Assembly: GCA_030512335.1 (NCBI GenBank)
Contig: JAULSU010000007.1
Coordinates: 1-64,000, forward strand
Source: Immersiella caudata
Taxonomy: Eukaryota > Ascomycota > Sordariomycetes > Sordariales > Lasiosphaeriaceae
Reading direction: 5' to 3'
Length of the DNA: 64,000 bases
Part shown: in pieces, positions 32,790 to 43,792 of the stretch
How the letters are laid out: every line of letters starts with the position of its first letter
Position numbering within the stretch: position 1 is the first letter of the stretch
Notes under the pieces: model-generated
Databases searched by the model: none
The model's input: only the letters and a program-made list of their open reading frames with translations
What the model was told of the DNA's origin: nothing
Program-made: the position numbers and the translations under genes

Positions 32790-34671
32790 CGGCTCGACGC
32801 TGGGGTCAAAACTTTGATAAAGAGAGCACCATCATCACTGTGTAAGCTTCCTGGAGTGAGTAGACACCACCCTCAGTTGGGTGAAGGCGAGCCCATCCGT
32901 CTCCGGCTTGGCACACGAGTCGACATCTGGTTCGATGGGGAAGGCAGGGCCGCAAGGCATACTTGGTCCGTGCGCTGACAAACACCCCTTTCAGTTAGCG
33001 CCGAACTGGTGCCCAACCAAGCGGACCAACCCGGTGTTGCGCTAAGCCCGAACTGGTGATTGCGAGTACCGATTCACCCAGAATGCAGCCCGTCTATCGT
33101 GATGGAAAAGTTCAGCACACATGAAGGAAAGGATATATTATTGGTCAAAAGTTTCCCGTCCTTGTGCTTTGCATGCTTACAGCGGAAACCTACTTCCCTA
33201 CCTTACTGAAAGCTTCATACTTGAAGCCACTAGCCATGCCTGAAGTAGCGATTGCACCACACACCGCTGCGTAGCCCCGAGCCACGCTAACCAGACGCGC
33301 ATATTGTCAGCCAGTTCACAACCACCTGCATATGTGCCTACTCACAGCAGCCAAGTAAATTGCTTCTCTGCCCGGTTTGGGTCGGTTCGGTTCATCCCGC
33401 AAGTAACCCCGGCCGGGCTCCGGAAGAGTGGGCAACTTCGAAAGTATGCAGGCTAGCCCTTGCCGAGACTCACCCTGACAATATCCCAAATAGGATATTG
33501 GCATGCATCGTGAGTTTGAGATGCCGCAAGTCCTGGATACTGCCGTGATTAGTTATTTTAACGGCTCCCTGAATCACTTGCCATCTTGAAGCTGGACACA
33601 TCGCACCCGTATTCACTTGTTTCCATCTCAGGCTTCACACCACTGCGACCAAGCTTTCCTGCCAGTCTAAGATCACGTACTCTATACCAAGTCCCCATCT
33701 TATTAAACCAAGTACGACAATGTCTAGTCACAACCACACTGGAAATGCAAGGGACGTCGCGCAGACTGGATCTTGGGCTGCAAGGGTGTTCGCCGTAGCT
33801 GAGGTAAAATGAACGGAACTGAGCTCCACCCCTGGGGCTTGTGATCGGTGCTCACAGGCTAACATAATATTCCATCAGGCTTCATCACCTTCCACAGAAG
33901 CCGGGTCGAGCTCGCGACCAGGTCTAGGACATCGAACATCCCAACAGCCCGGGACTTGGCTTGCTCCTAACGGTCTGGGATATCAATTGTCAGAGAACAT
34001 GAGACGTTGGCTTCAGGAGGAGAAGAATGAGGGTCCCTGGACCGGGAAATAGGGGGTTTAGGTCGGGAAGGCGGAGTGGCCAAGGCAGCTGACGGCTCAC
34101 AACCCATCGATGCCCTGTTTTTTTTTACATGAGCGGAAGAATAAGTAATAACGCTCTTCAACTAGGATATGAAGCTAGCTACCTACCCCGATCTAACCTC
34201 GCATTAAACGCAAGACATGTTCCAACACACTCAGAGCCGCCCTCGCCAATGTTTAGATGCGTGGGTGGGAACTGACGGATTCCCTGCGGTGGTATCTGCA
34301 AGCACGTCCACCTACCAGTACAACGCTCCGACTCATCCATCAAGAACTTGAGGCCGATTGATGTTGCCACCTGCTTTGCATGGGGGACAGGAATGCACGG
34401 CTCGCAATTGCAAGGATTGTGGTGTGAGAAAGTACTCAGTTTGGCATTTTGCCGTACCCCTCGATTTGACAAATCCCACGCCACTTCACATTCCTAATGA
34501 GTCCCCCTTCTCAAGATCAAGGGTGTAAAATATCTCTTAAAAATGTCTCTTCATTTTTAAAACGACTCTTCACTTCAGTCGTAGAACTCCCAGCTTCCAT
34601 TATTATCGAAGGTCAAACTCATCCCCCCTGCCTGCCCAGTCAGCTAAGGACTGTAGGCGGTCTTAGCGACG
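32790..34671. other. Intergenic, nothing recognised
   Basis: About 1.9 kb upstream of the Clr5 gene. Only short frames without domain features. No tRNA or strong repeat was found. Confidence 0.4.
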
Positions 34672-35443
34672 GTGCTAGTCCGTACGGTAGGGGGCAAGCG
34701 GCCCAGGCTGGAACGCTCCACTTCCTCTCCTGGCGTCGCATCATTTTCAACCTCGCATCGCGACAGCCCGCAAAGGGCACCAAAAAAGTCAGCAACACCA
34801 AACTTGCCAACAATTCGAACACAGAAGAAAAATGCTGTGCCGGTTAACGGCTCGTTGGCGCGATTCGGCATTACCACAACGGCGGCCGCTCTCAAGAAGC
34901 GGCCCCACTTAGCGGATCAATTGCCGCCGTGACTGTCAAGCGAGGACGAGGGCGTCCACGCAAGACGCCTGCCGGTTCCGACAGCACGGGTCCCGCACCT
35001 GTCATGATCAATCAAGAGGAACAATGGGAAAGTATTGATGAGAAAATTGGCACCCTCACCAGGACCGTCCGGTTCGGCGGTGACATTCAAGTTCCAAAGT
35101 TCGTTACCCTCTCCCCTTAATGCCTTCCCCCTTACATTCTTTTCTCTCAGTCACCTGATCGGGGACGTGCCATCTAACACCCCGCAGCCATGAGCTCCGA
35201 CACATCATCGGTCTCGGCCCCGAAGTTTGCGGCAGCATCACAACCTTCCAGTTCAACTTAAGGGAGTGGCTCGACGCCGAAGGGGAATACCATGCCCTCC
35301 ACGTCACATTTGCAGTACCGGTCGCAGGCTTGCCGGTGAACTGTTCGGAATTTTTCTGCGGGCCTTTCAACTTGGCTGATGGGCCGCTGAACATTGGACG
35401 TGCTTTTAAGTCTTTTCAGCGAGATAGCGGAGATGAATTCTAG
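34672..35443 (+). CDS. Possible AT-hook protein, model uncertain
   Basis: Coding signs without a clean model. An AT-hook (VKRGRGRPRKTP) is encoded at about 34930-34970, followed by EEQWESIDEKIGTLTRTVRFGGDIQVP. A good intron 35099-35187 (branch CTAAC, acceptor GCAG) joins to HELRHIIGLGPEVCGSITTF...REWLDAEGEYHALHVTFAV, with a stop at 35441-35443. Upstream the basic stretch from 34672 (RLERSTSSPG, STSHRDSPQRAPKK) lies in a different frame and stops at 34930, so a frameshift or missed exon is needed. The family is not recognised. It may be a chromatin-associated protein or a remnant. Confidence 0.4.
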
Positions 35444-36556
35444 CGTATCGAGGCGAGCCGAGAACGTCCGCATCATGGTGCGGGATACTTCTAAGGTTTC
35501 TATGGTCATCATCCGTTGTCGGAGCCTACCCCTCGTCAACGACTATCTCTTCCCATTGCCACTTCGTTAAGAGAGCAGAGTGGGTGAGGGAAATACGAAC
35601 GTACTGTTATGAAAAACCAAGTAGAATAAGGAAATTAGACAACCCAGCGTTATGTCGCCTGGCCCGGTCTCGTAGCATGACGGCCTTGTCGCGTCCCCGC
35701 TGCCAATTGATAATGGCTGAAAGCCTGAACTCGCCCTTGGATGGCTGATTTCTTGAGAGCCGAGATACTATTTCCCTCGCCGTTTCATGCATCTGGCTGG
35801 GTTCGAAATGGCGATGATGGACCCCACCGCTGCTACAGCTTCCATCTCGAGATGTTTCTTGTTGGGGTGAGAATGCGAGACGTGAGGTTTCGATGGCGAT
35901 GACCAGGCAGGAGGCGGTCGTTGGATGTCGAAAGAAATCTAGGACTGGAAAAAATCTGAGATGGGCGACTGATGAACTGGCAGGCCACAAAGACTCGAAT
36001 CTGTGCGAGTACAGGCCGGGGCTTAGACGAGCGAAAGTGCCGGTGCTCAAGAGCCCGTGATACCGAGGCGGCGGAAGGCGTTTCTCCTGTAACTCGAACC
36101 TTGTGTCAGGATGAAGAGCCCCTTGGGTTCATGGGGAATGCGACGACCAAGGCCCGATTGCGGGGGTATCGAGAGTCGACAACAACAGTCCGGAACGCGT
36201 CAGTTGCGTTGATGAAGGCGTCAGATGCACTTGATGGATGGCACCTGCTGTGGTCAAAGCCGGCACATCGGAGGGGTAGTGCGAGCGTTTGTGCGGCAGT
36301 CCGCTATGTGTTTGTACGCATCTCGACTGGTGCGCGCACCATCCTTGGCCGCCAACGCCTGTTGCACGACTGTAAGCAGTGACTCAACAAAGAAACGTGG
36401 GGTTATGTCTAGTACACAATGCATTGTCTAACTGATGATGAACTGAGGAGTCGCGTTGTCCAAAGAAAACACCCGCCAATGCTACACACGCTCGTGCCAG
36501 AATGACGCTGGTATCCCGATCTAATGCGCCTGCCAAACCAAACTGATGCCAACATC
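35444..36556. other. Intergenic, nothing recognised
   Basis: About 1.1 kb with overlapping frames on both strands (35607-36050 minus, 35972-36382 plus) whose products lack domain features. I do not support a gene. Confidence 0.4.
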
Positions 36557-37978
36557 CTAATTGAGAAGGATATCATATCCGTCCTTGTTGATCCTCACCG
36601 GCTCTCCCATGCCATACTTCCGTCTGACCAGCTCGAAAATGATCAACCCGGCGCTTGTGCTCGGCACTTGCCGGATGGTATTCCACCAAAACCCGCGATA
36701 AAGCCACCTCCTCATGCTGTGCCCGAGTCCTGCAGCTTCCGCCTCGGCTACACACTCTCTCCAGGTCTTCTGATACGCGTCCCGGTACGCCCGGAGCATC
36801 CCCCACCGCCATTTCGAGGCCGCAGAATTCCCACTCCTCACCTCCCGGGCTCGTGCATCCAGCGCTTCCAACCGCTCCCAATGCTCCACCTGAATGTGTG
36901 AAAGAGGATGCAAGACCGCCTGCTGCATAATAGACGCACTCATGCCCGCCAACAACAAGAACGCCGGCTCAATGGCATAATGTGGCCGAATAACAGTCGG
37001 CATACCTATCCCCTCCGCATCCTCCTGCACTGCCACTGTGGTCGGTCTCCTCCTCGACAGTAAGACGATGGCATCCTCATTAAGCGAACCGTAGAACCAC
37101 GTCACGAAGTGGTAGTACCCCTGCGCCTTGACGTACTCAAACGTGCTGAAGAAGATGGCGCTGCCCATGCTGTCCTTGAGGAAGGACAACCCCCAGCCGG
37201 CAAAAATTCCTCGGATACCGATCTCTCGGAGCTTGGCTGCACTAAAGGACCACATGCTCTTTGGGCGTTCCCGGTTGACTGCTGCTGGGGCAGGGTTGCC
37301 GCTGCCGGTCATGCCGCCAGCAGTGGCGCTGAGGTCGTAGCGGGCCTGGACAGCATCTAGCGGAGCAGCAATGACAGACTGGATGCTGCCGGCGAGAAAG
37401 CCTGCTGTGAAGGTCTCCAGTGGCGAGGGCGGAGGGTAGACACGTTTGCTGGCGCGGGAGGACTCTGGGTGGAGACGGCCGAGAATCTGGAGGTAGCTGG
37501 TGTAGAGAACGACGCCAACGCCGACATTGGCGATGAGCGGGGGCATGACCTGGTCAGGAACCACCCGCCAGCCATAGTGTTTCACGGCAGAGGCAACGAC
37601 GCCGGGAGTGGTACGGCGGAGGGTGGCCTTGGTCCAGGACCAGGCGTTGCTGGCAGCGGACTGACGGCTGCCAAGATCCTTTAACGCGGACTGGTCGAGT
37701 AGTGCAGCGGCGGCATTGTGGTGCTGCTCTTGAAGGGCGCGCGCATAGGCCAGATAATCGACGCGGGTGCGAAAAAAAGCCTTGACGGGGGCGCGGAAAT
37801 AGAAAGCGACCATTTGCTGGGTCAGGGCGCGCATGCCGGCAGCGGAGGCACCTGTGGCGGCATTCGTGGATGGTGCTTTGTCGGGAAAAGTCGGCGCTTG
37901 CTGTCCGTCCGGAACCACGGGCAGGATGCCGCCGATGCGGTTGAGGCTATCGACGCCATGGTTGCTGCTGCGCGTCAT
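36557..37978 (-). CDS. Mitochondrial carrier family protein
   Basis: A single 473-codon exon, longer than the usual 300 because of an N-terminal extension. Carrier features: TFTAGFLAGSIQSVIAAPLDAVQARYD, a degenerate PX[DE]XX[KR] repeat with the following GIRGIFAGWGLSFLKDSMGSAIFF; a second repeat LLAGMSASIMQQAVLHPLSHIQVEHW, and a third half ending RWLYRGFWWNTIRQVPSTSAGLIIFELVRRKYG. The first repeat is poorly conserved. The protein should sit in the inner mitochondrial membrane or in peroxisomes. The substrate cannot be read from the sequence. It resembles the long fungal carriers of undefined substrate. Confidence 0.85.
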   Translation of the reverse strand: MTRSSNHGVDSLNRIGGILPVVPDGQQAPTFPDKAPSTNAATGASAAGMRALTQQMVAFYFRAPVKAFFRTRVDYLAYARALQEQHHNAAAALLDQSALKDLGSRQSAASNAWSWTKATLRRTTPGVVASAVKHYGWRVVPDQVMPPLIANVGVGVVLYTSYLQILGRLHPESSRASKRVYPPPSPLETFTAGFLAGSIQSVIAAPLDAVQARYDLSATAGGMTGSGNPAPAAVNRERPKSMWSFSAAKLREIGIRGIFAGWGLSFLKDSMGSAIFFSTFEYVKAQGYYHFVTWFYGSLNEDAIVLLSRRRPTTVAVQEDAEGIGMPTVIRPHYAIEPAFLLLAGMSASIMQQAVLHPLSHIQVEHWERLEALDARAREVRSGNSAASKWRWGMLRAYRDAYQKTWRECVAEAEAAGLGHSMRRWLYRGFWWNTIRQVPSTSAGLIIFELVRRKYGMGEPVRINKDGYDILLN

Positions 37979-38770
37979 GCTGTCGACGCATCTTAGGAGT
38001 CGTGGCGGGTGAGCGGGTGCTGTGGCGCGTGATGAATTGAGGTCGTCGCGAATCTGTCACTGGGGCTTTTGCCGAGTGACGTTTGCTGCCTGCCGGAATT
38101 ACCCGCCCACGTGGCGCTTACGCCAGCTGGCACGGGCCGCCGCACAAACTGGTGCCAATTTGCGGTGTCGACGTTTGTGGGTCAACATTCAGCTGCCCCG
38201 CAGTTCACTTGCCTTGCCATGTGAAGGCGCCGAGGGCAAAATGTGCCTGGGTTCGAAGCTGCCTGGTAGGATTCTTGGAAAAGAGGCCAAAGTTGCCCAT
38301 TGCGAACAAAAAACGGGACAAGGGAAAAAAGAACCACCAAAATCTGCCCAAGGCAGCCGCTTTCCCGATATCTCAGGGGCGCTTCAGGGGTATGTCTCGG
38401 CGCATAACGGTTCACCTCGTCTGTTTGGTCGTCTTGGCCCGACCACATTCCCCCGCAATCCCCCACAATTGGTCAATTCGAGATCGAGAAAATGAGATCC
38501 CTCTACCTCTCACTTCAGCGTTGCACCCAACCACACCCGATGACCCAAGTCCCGGGTGCCTGGTGATGTCTCTAGGGCGCGGACGACGCGAGATTAATCT
38601 GCGCGAATCCCACCTTCCTCCTTCCACAGCCCCTAATTGCGATGGCTGGCCATCATGCGACGACGCTGCTTGGAATATGGCGTATATAGAGCAGGCTGCA
38701 ATTCTCCGATCTTGTAGCCGATTATCTGCAGCTGTTTCCCTCGCTTCAAATCCAGCACTCACATGCAAAA
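37979..38770. promoter_or_regulatory. Divergent upstream region, carrier / NPP1 gene
   Basis: About 790 bp between divergent genes. A core TATATA at 38683-38688 (GCGTATATAGAG) lies 88 bp before the NPP1 start codon. An overlapping 402-codon frame from 38083 is out of phase with the NPP1 gene and is not considered real. Confidence 0.45.
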
Positions 38771-39583
38771 ATGGTGAAGTTCGTACCTGCCCTCCTCGTG
38801 GCCCTCGCGCCCGCAGTATCGGCGCTGCCCCTCCACGACCTCTCCATCCGCGCGCTCACCCGTCGCGCCCCCAACCCTCCTACCGCCCTACCCCAACGCG
38901 CCACACCAAAGGACCTCCGCTGGCAACCCTCCCTCGACTTCGACACCGACGGGTGCTACAATGTCCCCGCCATCGACGCCGCTGGCAACATCGTCCAAGG
39001 CCTGCCTCACTCCTGGACCGGCCTCTCCTCCGACTGCCGCGACGCCTCCGACCTCGACAACAACAACGTCTACGTCCGCCAGCGATGCAACTCCAACGGC
39101 TGGTGTGTCTACCTCTACGACTACTACTTCGAGAAAGACGTCGCCATCCCCAACTTCTGGGACCCAGGGCACACCCACGACTGGGAACACATCGCTGTCT
39201 GGACCTTCAACGAAACACCACAGTACGTCGCCGCCTCACAGCATGGGAAATACGAGATCCGCGCGGCGAGGGATGTACGATGGGATGGTGACCACCCCAA
39301 GATCGTATATCACAAGGACGGAGTGCAGACGCATTGTTTCCGGTTCGCAGATGCCAGCGACGACAGGATTGAGAATCATAAGGGGGTTTGGTTCAGAGGG
39401 GCGCTGGTTTCTTACAATGGGTTTCCTAGCGTGGCGTTGAGGGAGAGGTTGTTTGCGCACGACTTTGCGGATGCTACGATTGCGATCAAGGATTCAACAT
39501 TTTCGGGGAATATTATTAGGGCTAAGCCGGCGGGTGTGGGGTTTGATCCGGAGGTGGATTTTGGGTCGCCTGGGAATCCTTGA
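38771..39583 (+). CDS. NPP1-domain secreted protein (necrosis-inducing-like family)
   Basis: A 270-residue NLP-family protein with signal peptide MVKFVPALLVALAPAVSA and a possible Kex2 propeptide site at RR 31-32. Characterised relatives act on plant plasma membranes; others are non-toxic. The conserved heptapeptide is present as GHTHDWE (133-139), with Thr where the family usually has Arg. Cys occur at 62, 89, 106 and 112, more than the two of the classical type 1 group, so it probably belongs to a Cys-richer fungal subgroup. No intron and no damage are seen. Activity is not predictable from this sequence. Confidence 0.9.
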   Translation: MVKFVPALLVALAPAVSALPLHDLSIRALTRRAPNPPTALPQRATPKDLRWQPSLDFDTDGCYNVPAIDAAGNIVQGLPHSWTGLSSDCRDASDLDNNNVYVRQRCNSNGWCVYLYDYYFEKDVAIPNFWDPGHTHDWEHIAVWTFNETPQYVAASQHGKYEIRAARDVRWDGDHPKIVYHKDGVQTHCFRFADASDDRIENHKGVWFRGALVSYNGFPSVALRERLFAHDFADATIAIKDSTFSGNIIRAKPAGVGFDPEVDFGSPGNP

Positions 39584-40134
39584 GGGGTGATGATATCATG
39601 GGCTTGGCGTTTTACATGGGGACTGTATTTTGATCTGTATATAACTGTATATATCAAGATGTTTTGGTTACTGGCGCTGTTTCCGATTGGTGGCGAATTT
39701 GGTCCGACAGCGGACACAGCACCGATTTCGCGACGAGTGCTGGCAGTGCAGGCTGCCCCGTTCCTGGTACCAGTGTCACTCTGCAGGTCTCATCCGGCAA
39801 TATCGCGGATTTCGTCACCAAACTCACTTCCGGCTATGATCTCCCAGAGGCTAAGTTCCACAAACACCTCACCCCTCACTCCCCTCACCGCAAGCCAAGC
39901 ACTTTCCAGTGGGGCAGAAGCAATATGCGCCCGAATCAAGGCTGCCTCTTTACCAGAGCCCTGGATTCCCGTACTCCAACTACCGATACGATAGCCGATC
40001 GATGGTTACAATTTGGGGATCGAGCAGGGTTACCACCCGAGGAGATGTATATAGACCAGTGATATCATCGCTAACACACACTCTCACACTCGCCAGTTCC
40101 AACAACTTGGATCGCCCGTCTTTCCCGAGTAGAC
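39584..40134. promoter_or_regulatory. Intergenic with TATA box of the DUF3237 gene
   Basis: About 550 bp. TATATAG at 40048-40054 lies about 80 bp before the next start codon. Frames here show no domain features. Confidence 0.4.
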
Positions 40135-40732
40135 ATGAAGCTCTCCGCTGCAGTGGCCTTCGCCTCTACGACGCTGGCCATCGCTCAGCTTACCGAAGAC
40201 GTTGTCCTACCTCCCCCCACGCTGACGAAGGATTTCCGATTGGAATGCGATCTCAACCCCAAGCTCGCCATGGGTGAAGGCCCGGGTGGTACTTTGTGGA
40301 ACTGGATTAGCTTCACTGGTGGAAGGTGGAATGCGACATGGGGCAATGGCACGATCGAGGTATGCCCCTTCTCCTGCCCGTCCAGGGAATGCGCATTAAC
40401 ACGCCCAGCTCGGCGGCCACGACTACCAATACGTCCTCCCAGAGCTTGCCGCAAAGCTCGACACCCGATACCTCCTCAAGACAGCTGATTCAACGCCCGC
40501 ATACATCCAAATCAAGACTGATGGCTGGAGAACTGGCCCTCTCGACGTCTTGCAGGCGCTCAACGATCCCGTCAGGGCAGACAATGTCGACCCCAGCAAG
40601 TACAAGTTCAGGCTCTACATTAACATGAACACGGGTGATCCGCGCTACAACCATGTCAACACGACCATGTGGGTGGCCAGCGGGATGCGAAAGGGAGCGA
40701 AGGTCATCTATGATGCGTACAGGATTGGATAG
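40135..40732 (+). CDS. Secreted DUF3237-family protein
   Basis: Exons 40135-40359 and 40409-40732, with a 49-nt GT-AG intron and both junctions in phase 0, give 182 residues. The signal peptide is MKLSAAVAFASTTLAIA. The mature part follows the DUF3237 barrel pattern: LGGHDYQYVLP, AYIQIKTDGWRTGP, DPSKYKFRLYINMNTGDPRYNHVNTTMW and a final KVIYDAYRIG. The biochemical role of the family is unknown. Tandem with the NPP1 gene and on the same strand. Confidence 0.85.
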
Positions 40733-40767
40733 GGGCTAGATGAAAGCTGCGCAGGGGCTATGAGCAG

Positions 40768-40830
40768 TGAGTTGTCAACTTTTGGGGAGCTAAAAATGGG
40801 AATCCTGAGATCTTGTTGATTCGGTGTCCA
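40768..40830 (+). repeat. Direct repeat, left of the ankyrin pseudogene
   Basis: TGAGTTGTCAACTTTTGGGG and the following 40 bp match 42094-42151 in the same orientation, differing mainly by transitions and a short gap, and both end in GTGTCCA. The pair brackets the broken ankyrin gene. Confidence 0.5.
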
Positions 40831-41008
40831 CATGTTGAGCCGCAAAACTGCAGTGAGTCGAGTGCCTGGAGGCTGGCGGCCTGTTTTAAACTCCACGTGG
40901 TTCAGGTCTGAAGTGCACCTGCCACTTCTAGCACCCTTGCCAACCCCGTACTCATCCACCACAGTTTTCCCAACTCCATTTTCTCCAACTGCATCGCAAA
41001 CACCCAGC

Positions 41009-41849
41009 ATGAGTCCCCGCTACCTGGAAGAGTTCTCTCTTGCTCAGCACGCATACGAGAGATGGGAAAACGGCTTTGCATCAATATCGGTGATTCGACA
41101 GCAGGTGCCCGCATTCAGTTGGGAGCACCAAGGTGCTGTTGGAATATGGTGCATCACCCGAACTTGCGGATCATGAGAGCGAGGCACCGGTGCACACTAT
41201 TGCGCTCAGAGAGAATCTAGAGGAGTTGAATTGTACCTTGACCACTGCGACGATTCAGACGCCGTACTTTGCCGAATGAACTTGCATGGCGAGACAACTT
41301 TGCACTACGCCGCTGCGGGAAAAAGTCTCGACGTTGTTGAGTTCTTGATAAGCCGAGGTCTCAATGTCAATGTAGTCAGCAATGACGGCTGGACACCACC
41401 GGTGTGCGCATTGATGCCTGGCAAACTCCATTTATCCGCCGCTGAGAAACGTTACTAACTTGCTGTTGCGGCATGGCGCACGTGCGGATACCATCACGAC
41501 GGAGGGCTGGACACCCATGCACTCGCTCGTTTCATGGACCCCTTCCTAGCAGGAGGGGAGCGAGGAGGAGAAGGATGCGATGGTGCGTCTTGCGAAAGAG
41601 CTCCTCGCGAGGGGCATCTCTGGATGCGAGGCGAGTGTCCTTCGTGGGAAAAGTATCAAACCCTTCGACGTGAGCGGATAATAGGGGTTCAGGATGCAGA
41701 GATTCGCAGAGAGGGAGAAGAAGATGGAAAGGGAGATGCTCCCGGCTGAAGAAACCAAGCCGCATATGTGGGCGTTGAGGACCGGAGCGATGGGCTTGTT
41801 CCAGGAAAGTTTGGACCACTGGGCTGCGGCGGAGGATCTCGACGAATGA
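41009..41849 (+). pseudogene. Ankyrin-repeat pseudogene
   Basis: Ankyrin repeats are readable in pieces across all three plus frames. KVLLEYGASPELADHESEAP is near 41130. NLHGETTLHYAAAGKSLDVV with EFLISRGLNVNVVSNDGWTP is near 41277-41400. LLLRHGARADTITTEGWTPM with HSLVS is near 41460-41540. A helical tail follows (EEEKDAMVRLAKELLARG ... GLFQESLDHWAAAE) to a stop at 41847-41849. In-frame stops (41553 and about 41680) and at least two frame shifts break it. It may be the C-terminal remnant of an NLR or HET-type protein. Short direct repeats flank it. Confidence 0.7.
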
Positions 41850-42616
41850 CTCTAGGTAAGGCGAGTGACTCTAAGGTAGGTAAACAAGATCAGGTAGGGA
41901 TTCCTAAACCACCCCTGTGTTCGTCTTCGCCGAGACTAGGTCTCTGAATGGCCAGCCGCGAGGAATCCGTCCCATCTTGCGCTGTGTTTTCGTGTCTTGC
42001 CGGTCAACGACGACCGCCATGGCTACCGAATTACAATGCGTTATATTGGCTTCGTTACAACCTCCCGACTGCGTCGTCGAATCCATCAAAGTGTGAGTTA
42101 TCAACTTTTAGAGAACCTAAAACGGAATAATCTAGTTGCACTCAGTGTCCAAGCGCGCTTTTGGTTACACACCTTCTGCGGCCCAGAGTGTTGTCATCCT
42201 TTTATGACGTGGTTGGTCCGATAGTCGCCGACCATCCCGCGCCCCTGGATCCCGAGCACGGCATGTGAAGCCCGAACACCGTGCCAGCGCTCTGCTTTTT
42301 TGGCGCGCACGGTACAATACGCACCCGACCCGTGGGTGGAAATAAATATTTGTGCGCTAGTCCTCGAGTCTTACTGCCGTCGACGGCGTAGAGCCCGATG
42401 TTTGGGCGAACCACGAACTGCGCCATAGGCCGAACCAGAGTTTGGATGAAACGGCACCATCCCGCAGGATCATGCGGGCGCATTTTGGTGGACCGAAGCT
42501 TGGCCACACGTGGTATTTCATTGTGACAGCGGCCTCGTTTCTGGAACGACATGATTTCAGGCATTCAGTCTTCACAGCAACATCCAACTCCGACCTCCCG
42601 GTCAGAACCAACGACA
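41850..42616. other. Intergenic with right-hand direct repeat
   Basis: About 770 bp. The only structure seen is the repeat at 42094-42151, the partner of 40768-40830. Nothing else is recognised. Confidence 0.4.
42094..42151 (+). repeat. Direct repeat, right of the ankyrin pseudogene
   Basis: Begins TGAGTTATCAACTTTTAGAG and ends CAGTGTCCA. It is the mutated partner of the repeat at 40768, in direct orientation, 1.3 kb away. Confidence 0.5.
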
Positions 42617-43792
42617 ATGGAGACCTTTGAAACCAAACTCGCCGAGGCCACCGTCCCCGAGTCTTGCACCCTCCTCGGCGCAATCGCCCTCGTCGTCAAC
42701 AGCGCTGGCGAAACCCTCTACCACCACACCTCCGGCCACCAATCCCTCGACCCCGACTCCCCCCCTCTAAACCAGAACAGCACCTTCGCCCTCGCCTCCG
42801 CCGGTAAATTCATTACTCACATCGCCGCCCTCCAACTAGTCGAGCAAGGCCTCGTGACCCTCGACGGCCCCATAGAAAAATACCTCCCCGAGCTGTCCTC
42901 ACTCCCTCTCATCAGCCGCGACGCCGTCGGGGAGCCGTGCAAACTGCATCCCTTGACGCTCAACAAAATCACGCTGCGGCATCTCCTTCTCCATACCAGT
43001 GGTCTTTCCAGTCCGGATGTTTCCCTCATTCGGGAGTACCTCGCCGATGATTCCCTCACGAAACCGACGTTCCCCGAGGATGCGCATTACATTGTTAAGA
43101 ACTTCTCCATCCCGTTAGTGTTTGAGCCCGGAGAAGGGTTCGCGTATGGCTGGAGTATCCATTGGACGCAGCTTCTTGTCGGACGACTCGGTGGGGATTT
43201 CTTGAAGTACATACAGGAGAATGTGTTTGATCGGGTGGGGATGACGTCCTCGACGTATATGCCCAGGGAGAATGAAGAGGTGTGGGAGCGGCGGATGAGG
43301 ATGGTTGAGAGGGCGGGAAATGGTTTGGTGCCTGCGGATGATGCGACGCAGGGATTGGTGTGCAGTGTGGAGGATGTGGGGAGGATTATGATGGATTTGA
43401 TCTCGCCTGCTCCGAAGCTTTTGAGGGATTCGGGGCTGGTTGAGATGCTGTTTAAGGGGCAGCTTCCTGGGGGAAGTACGCCGTTGATGGATCTCAGGTC
43501 TGATCAGGAGAACTATAAATTCTGTGCTGGGCCGTGCATGCCTGGAGGTGGGCTGCCCCCTGCGGTGAATTGGACTGCTGCGGGACTGGTGGTTGAGGAC
43601 GGGACGCTGGAACTCACGGGGATGCCGCCTGGGACGGTGACGTGGCAGGGGATGCCGAATGTGGTGTGGGCGGTGAACCGGGATAAGGGGATTGCAATGT
43701 TGTTTGTGACACAGTTGATACCGGTTGGTGATGAGACGGCAGTGGAAATCGGGGCCACATTCATGAAGGAGGCGTGGAGAACTTTTGGTTAG
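42617..43792 (+). CDS. Serine beta-lactamase-like esterase/transesterase
   Basis: A 391-residue single-exon member of the beta-lactamase-related (class C/LovD-like) serine hydrolases. The nucleophile motif SxxK is SAGK at 61-64 (LASAGKFITHIAALQLVEQG). The second-motif Tyr is probably Tyr177 in GFAYGWS, with DNA-level conservation of LRHLLLHTSGLS and GLVCSVEDVGRIMMDL. No signal peptide is seen, so it is probably cytosolic, as for LovD-type acyltransferases and esterases. The start was chosen at 42617 (GACAATGG); the in-frame ATG at 42551 adds a Ser/Thr-rich stretch. Codons are C-ending in the 5' half and G-rich in the 3' half. Substrate unknown. Confidence 0.9.
   Translation: METFETKLAEATVPESCTLLGAIALVVNSAGETLYHHTSGHQSLDPDSPPLNQNSTFALASAGKFITHIAALQLVEQGLVTLDGPIEKYLPELSSLPLISRDAVGEPCKLHPLTLNKITLRHLLLHTSGLSSPDVSLIREYLADDSLTKPTFPEDAHYIVKNFSIPLVFEPGEGFAYGWSIHWTQLLVGRLGGDFLKYIQENVFDRVGMTSSTYMPRENEEVWERRMRMVERAGNGLVPADDATQGLVCSVEDVGRIMMDLISPAPKLLRDSGLVEMLFKGQLPGGSTPLMDLRSDQENYKFCAGPCMPGGGLPPAVNWTAAGLVVEDGTLELTGMPPGTVTWQGMPNVVWAVNRDKGIAMLFVTQLIPVGDETAVEIGATFMKEAWRTFG

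Noticed and set aside
35607..36382. Overlapping plus and minus frames between the AT-hook and carrier genes
   Set aside because: No domain features, no splice partners, mutually overlapping.
38083..39291. 402-codon plus-strand frame overlapping the NPP1 gene
   Set aside because: Out of phase with the conserved NPP1 sequence; its C-terminal part is an Arg/Pro-rich shadow and its N-terminal part lies in the promoter.
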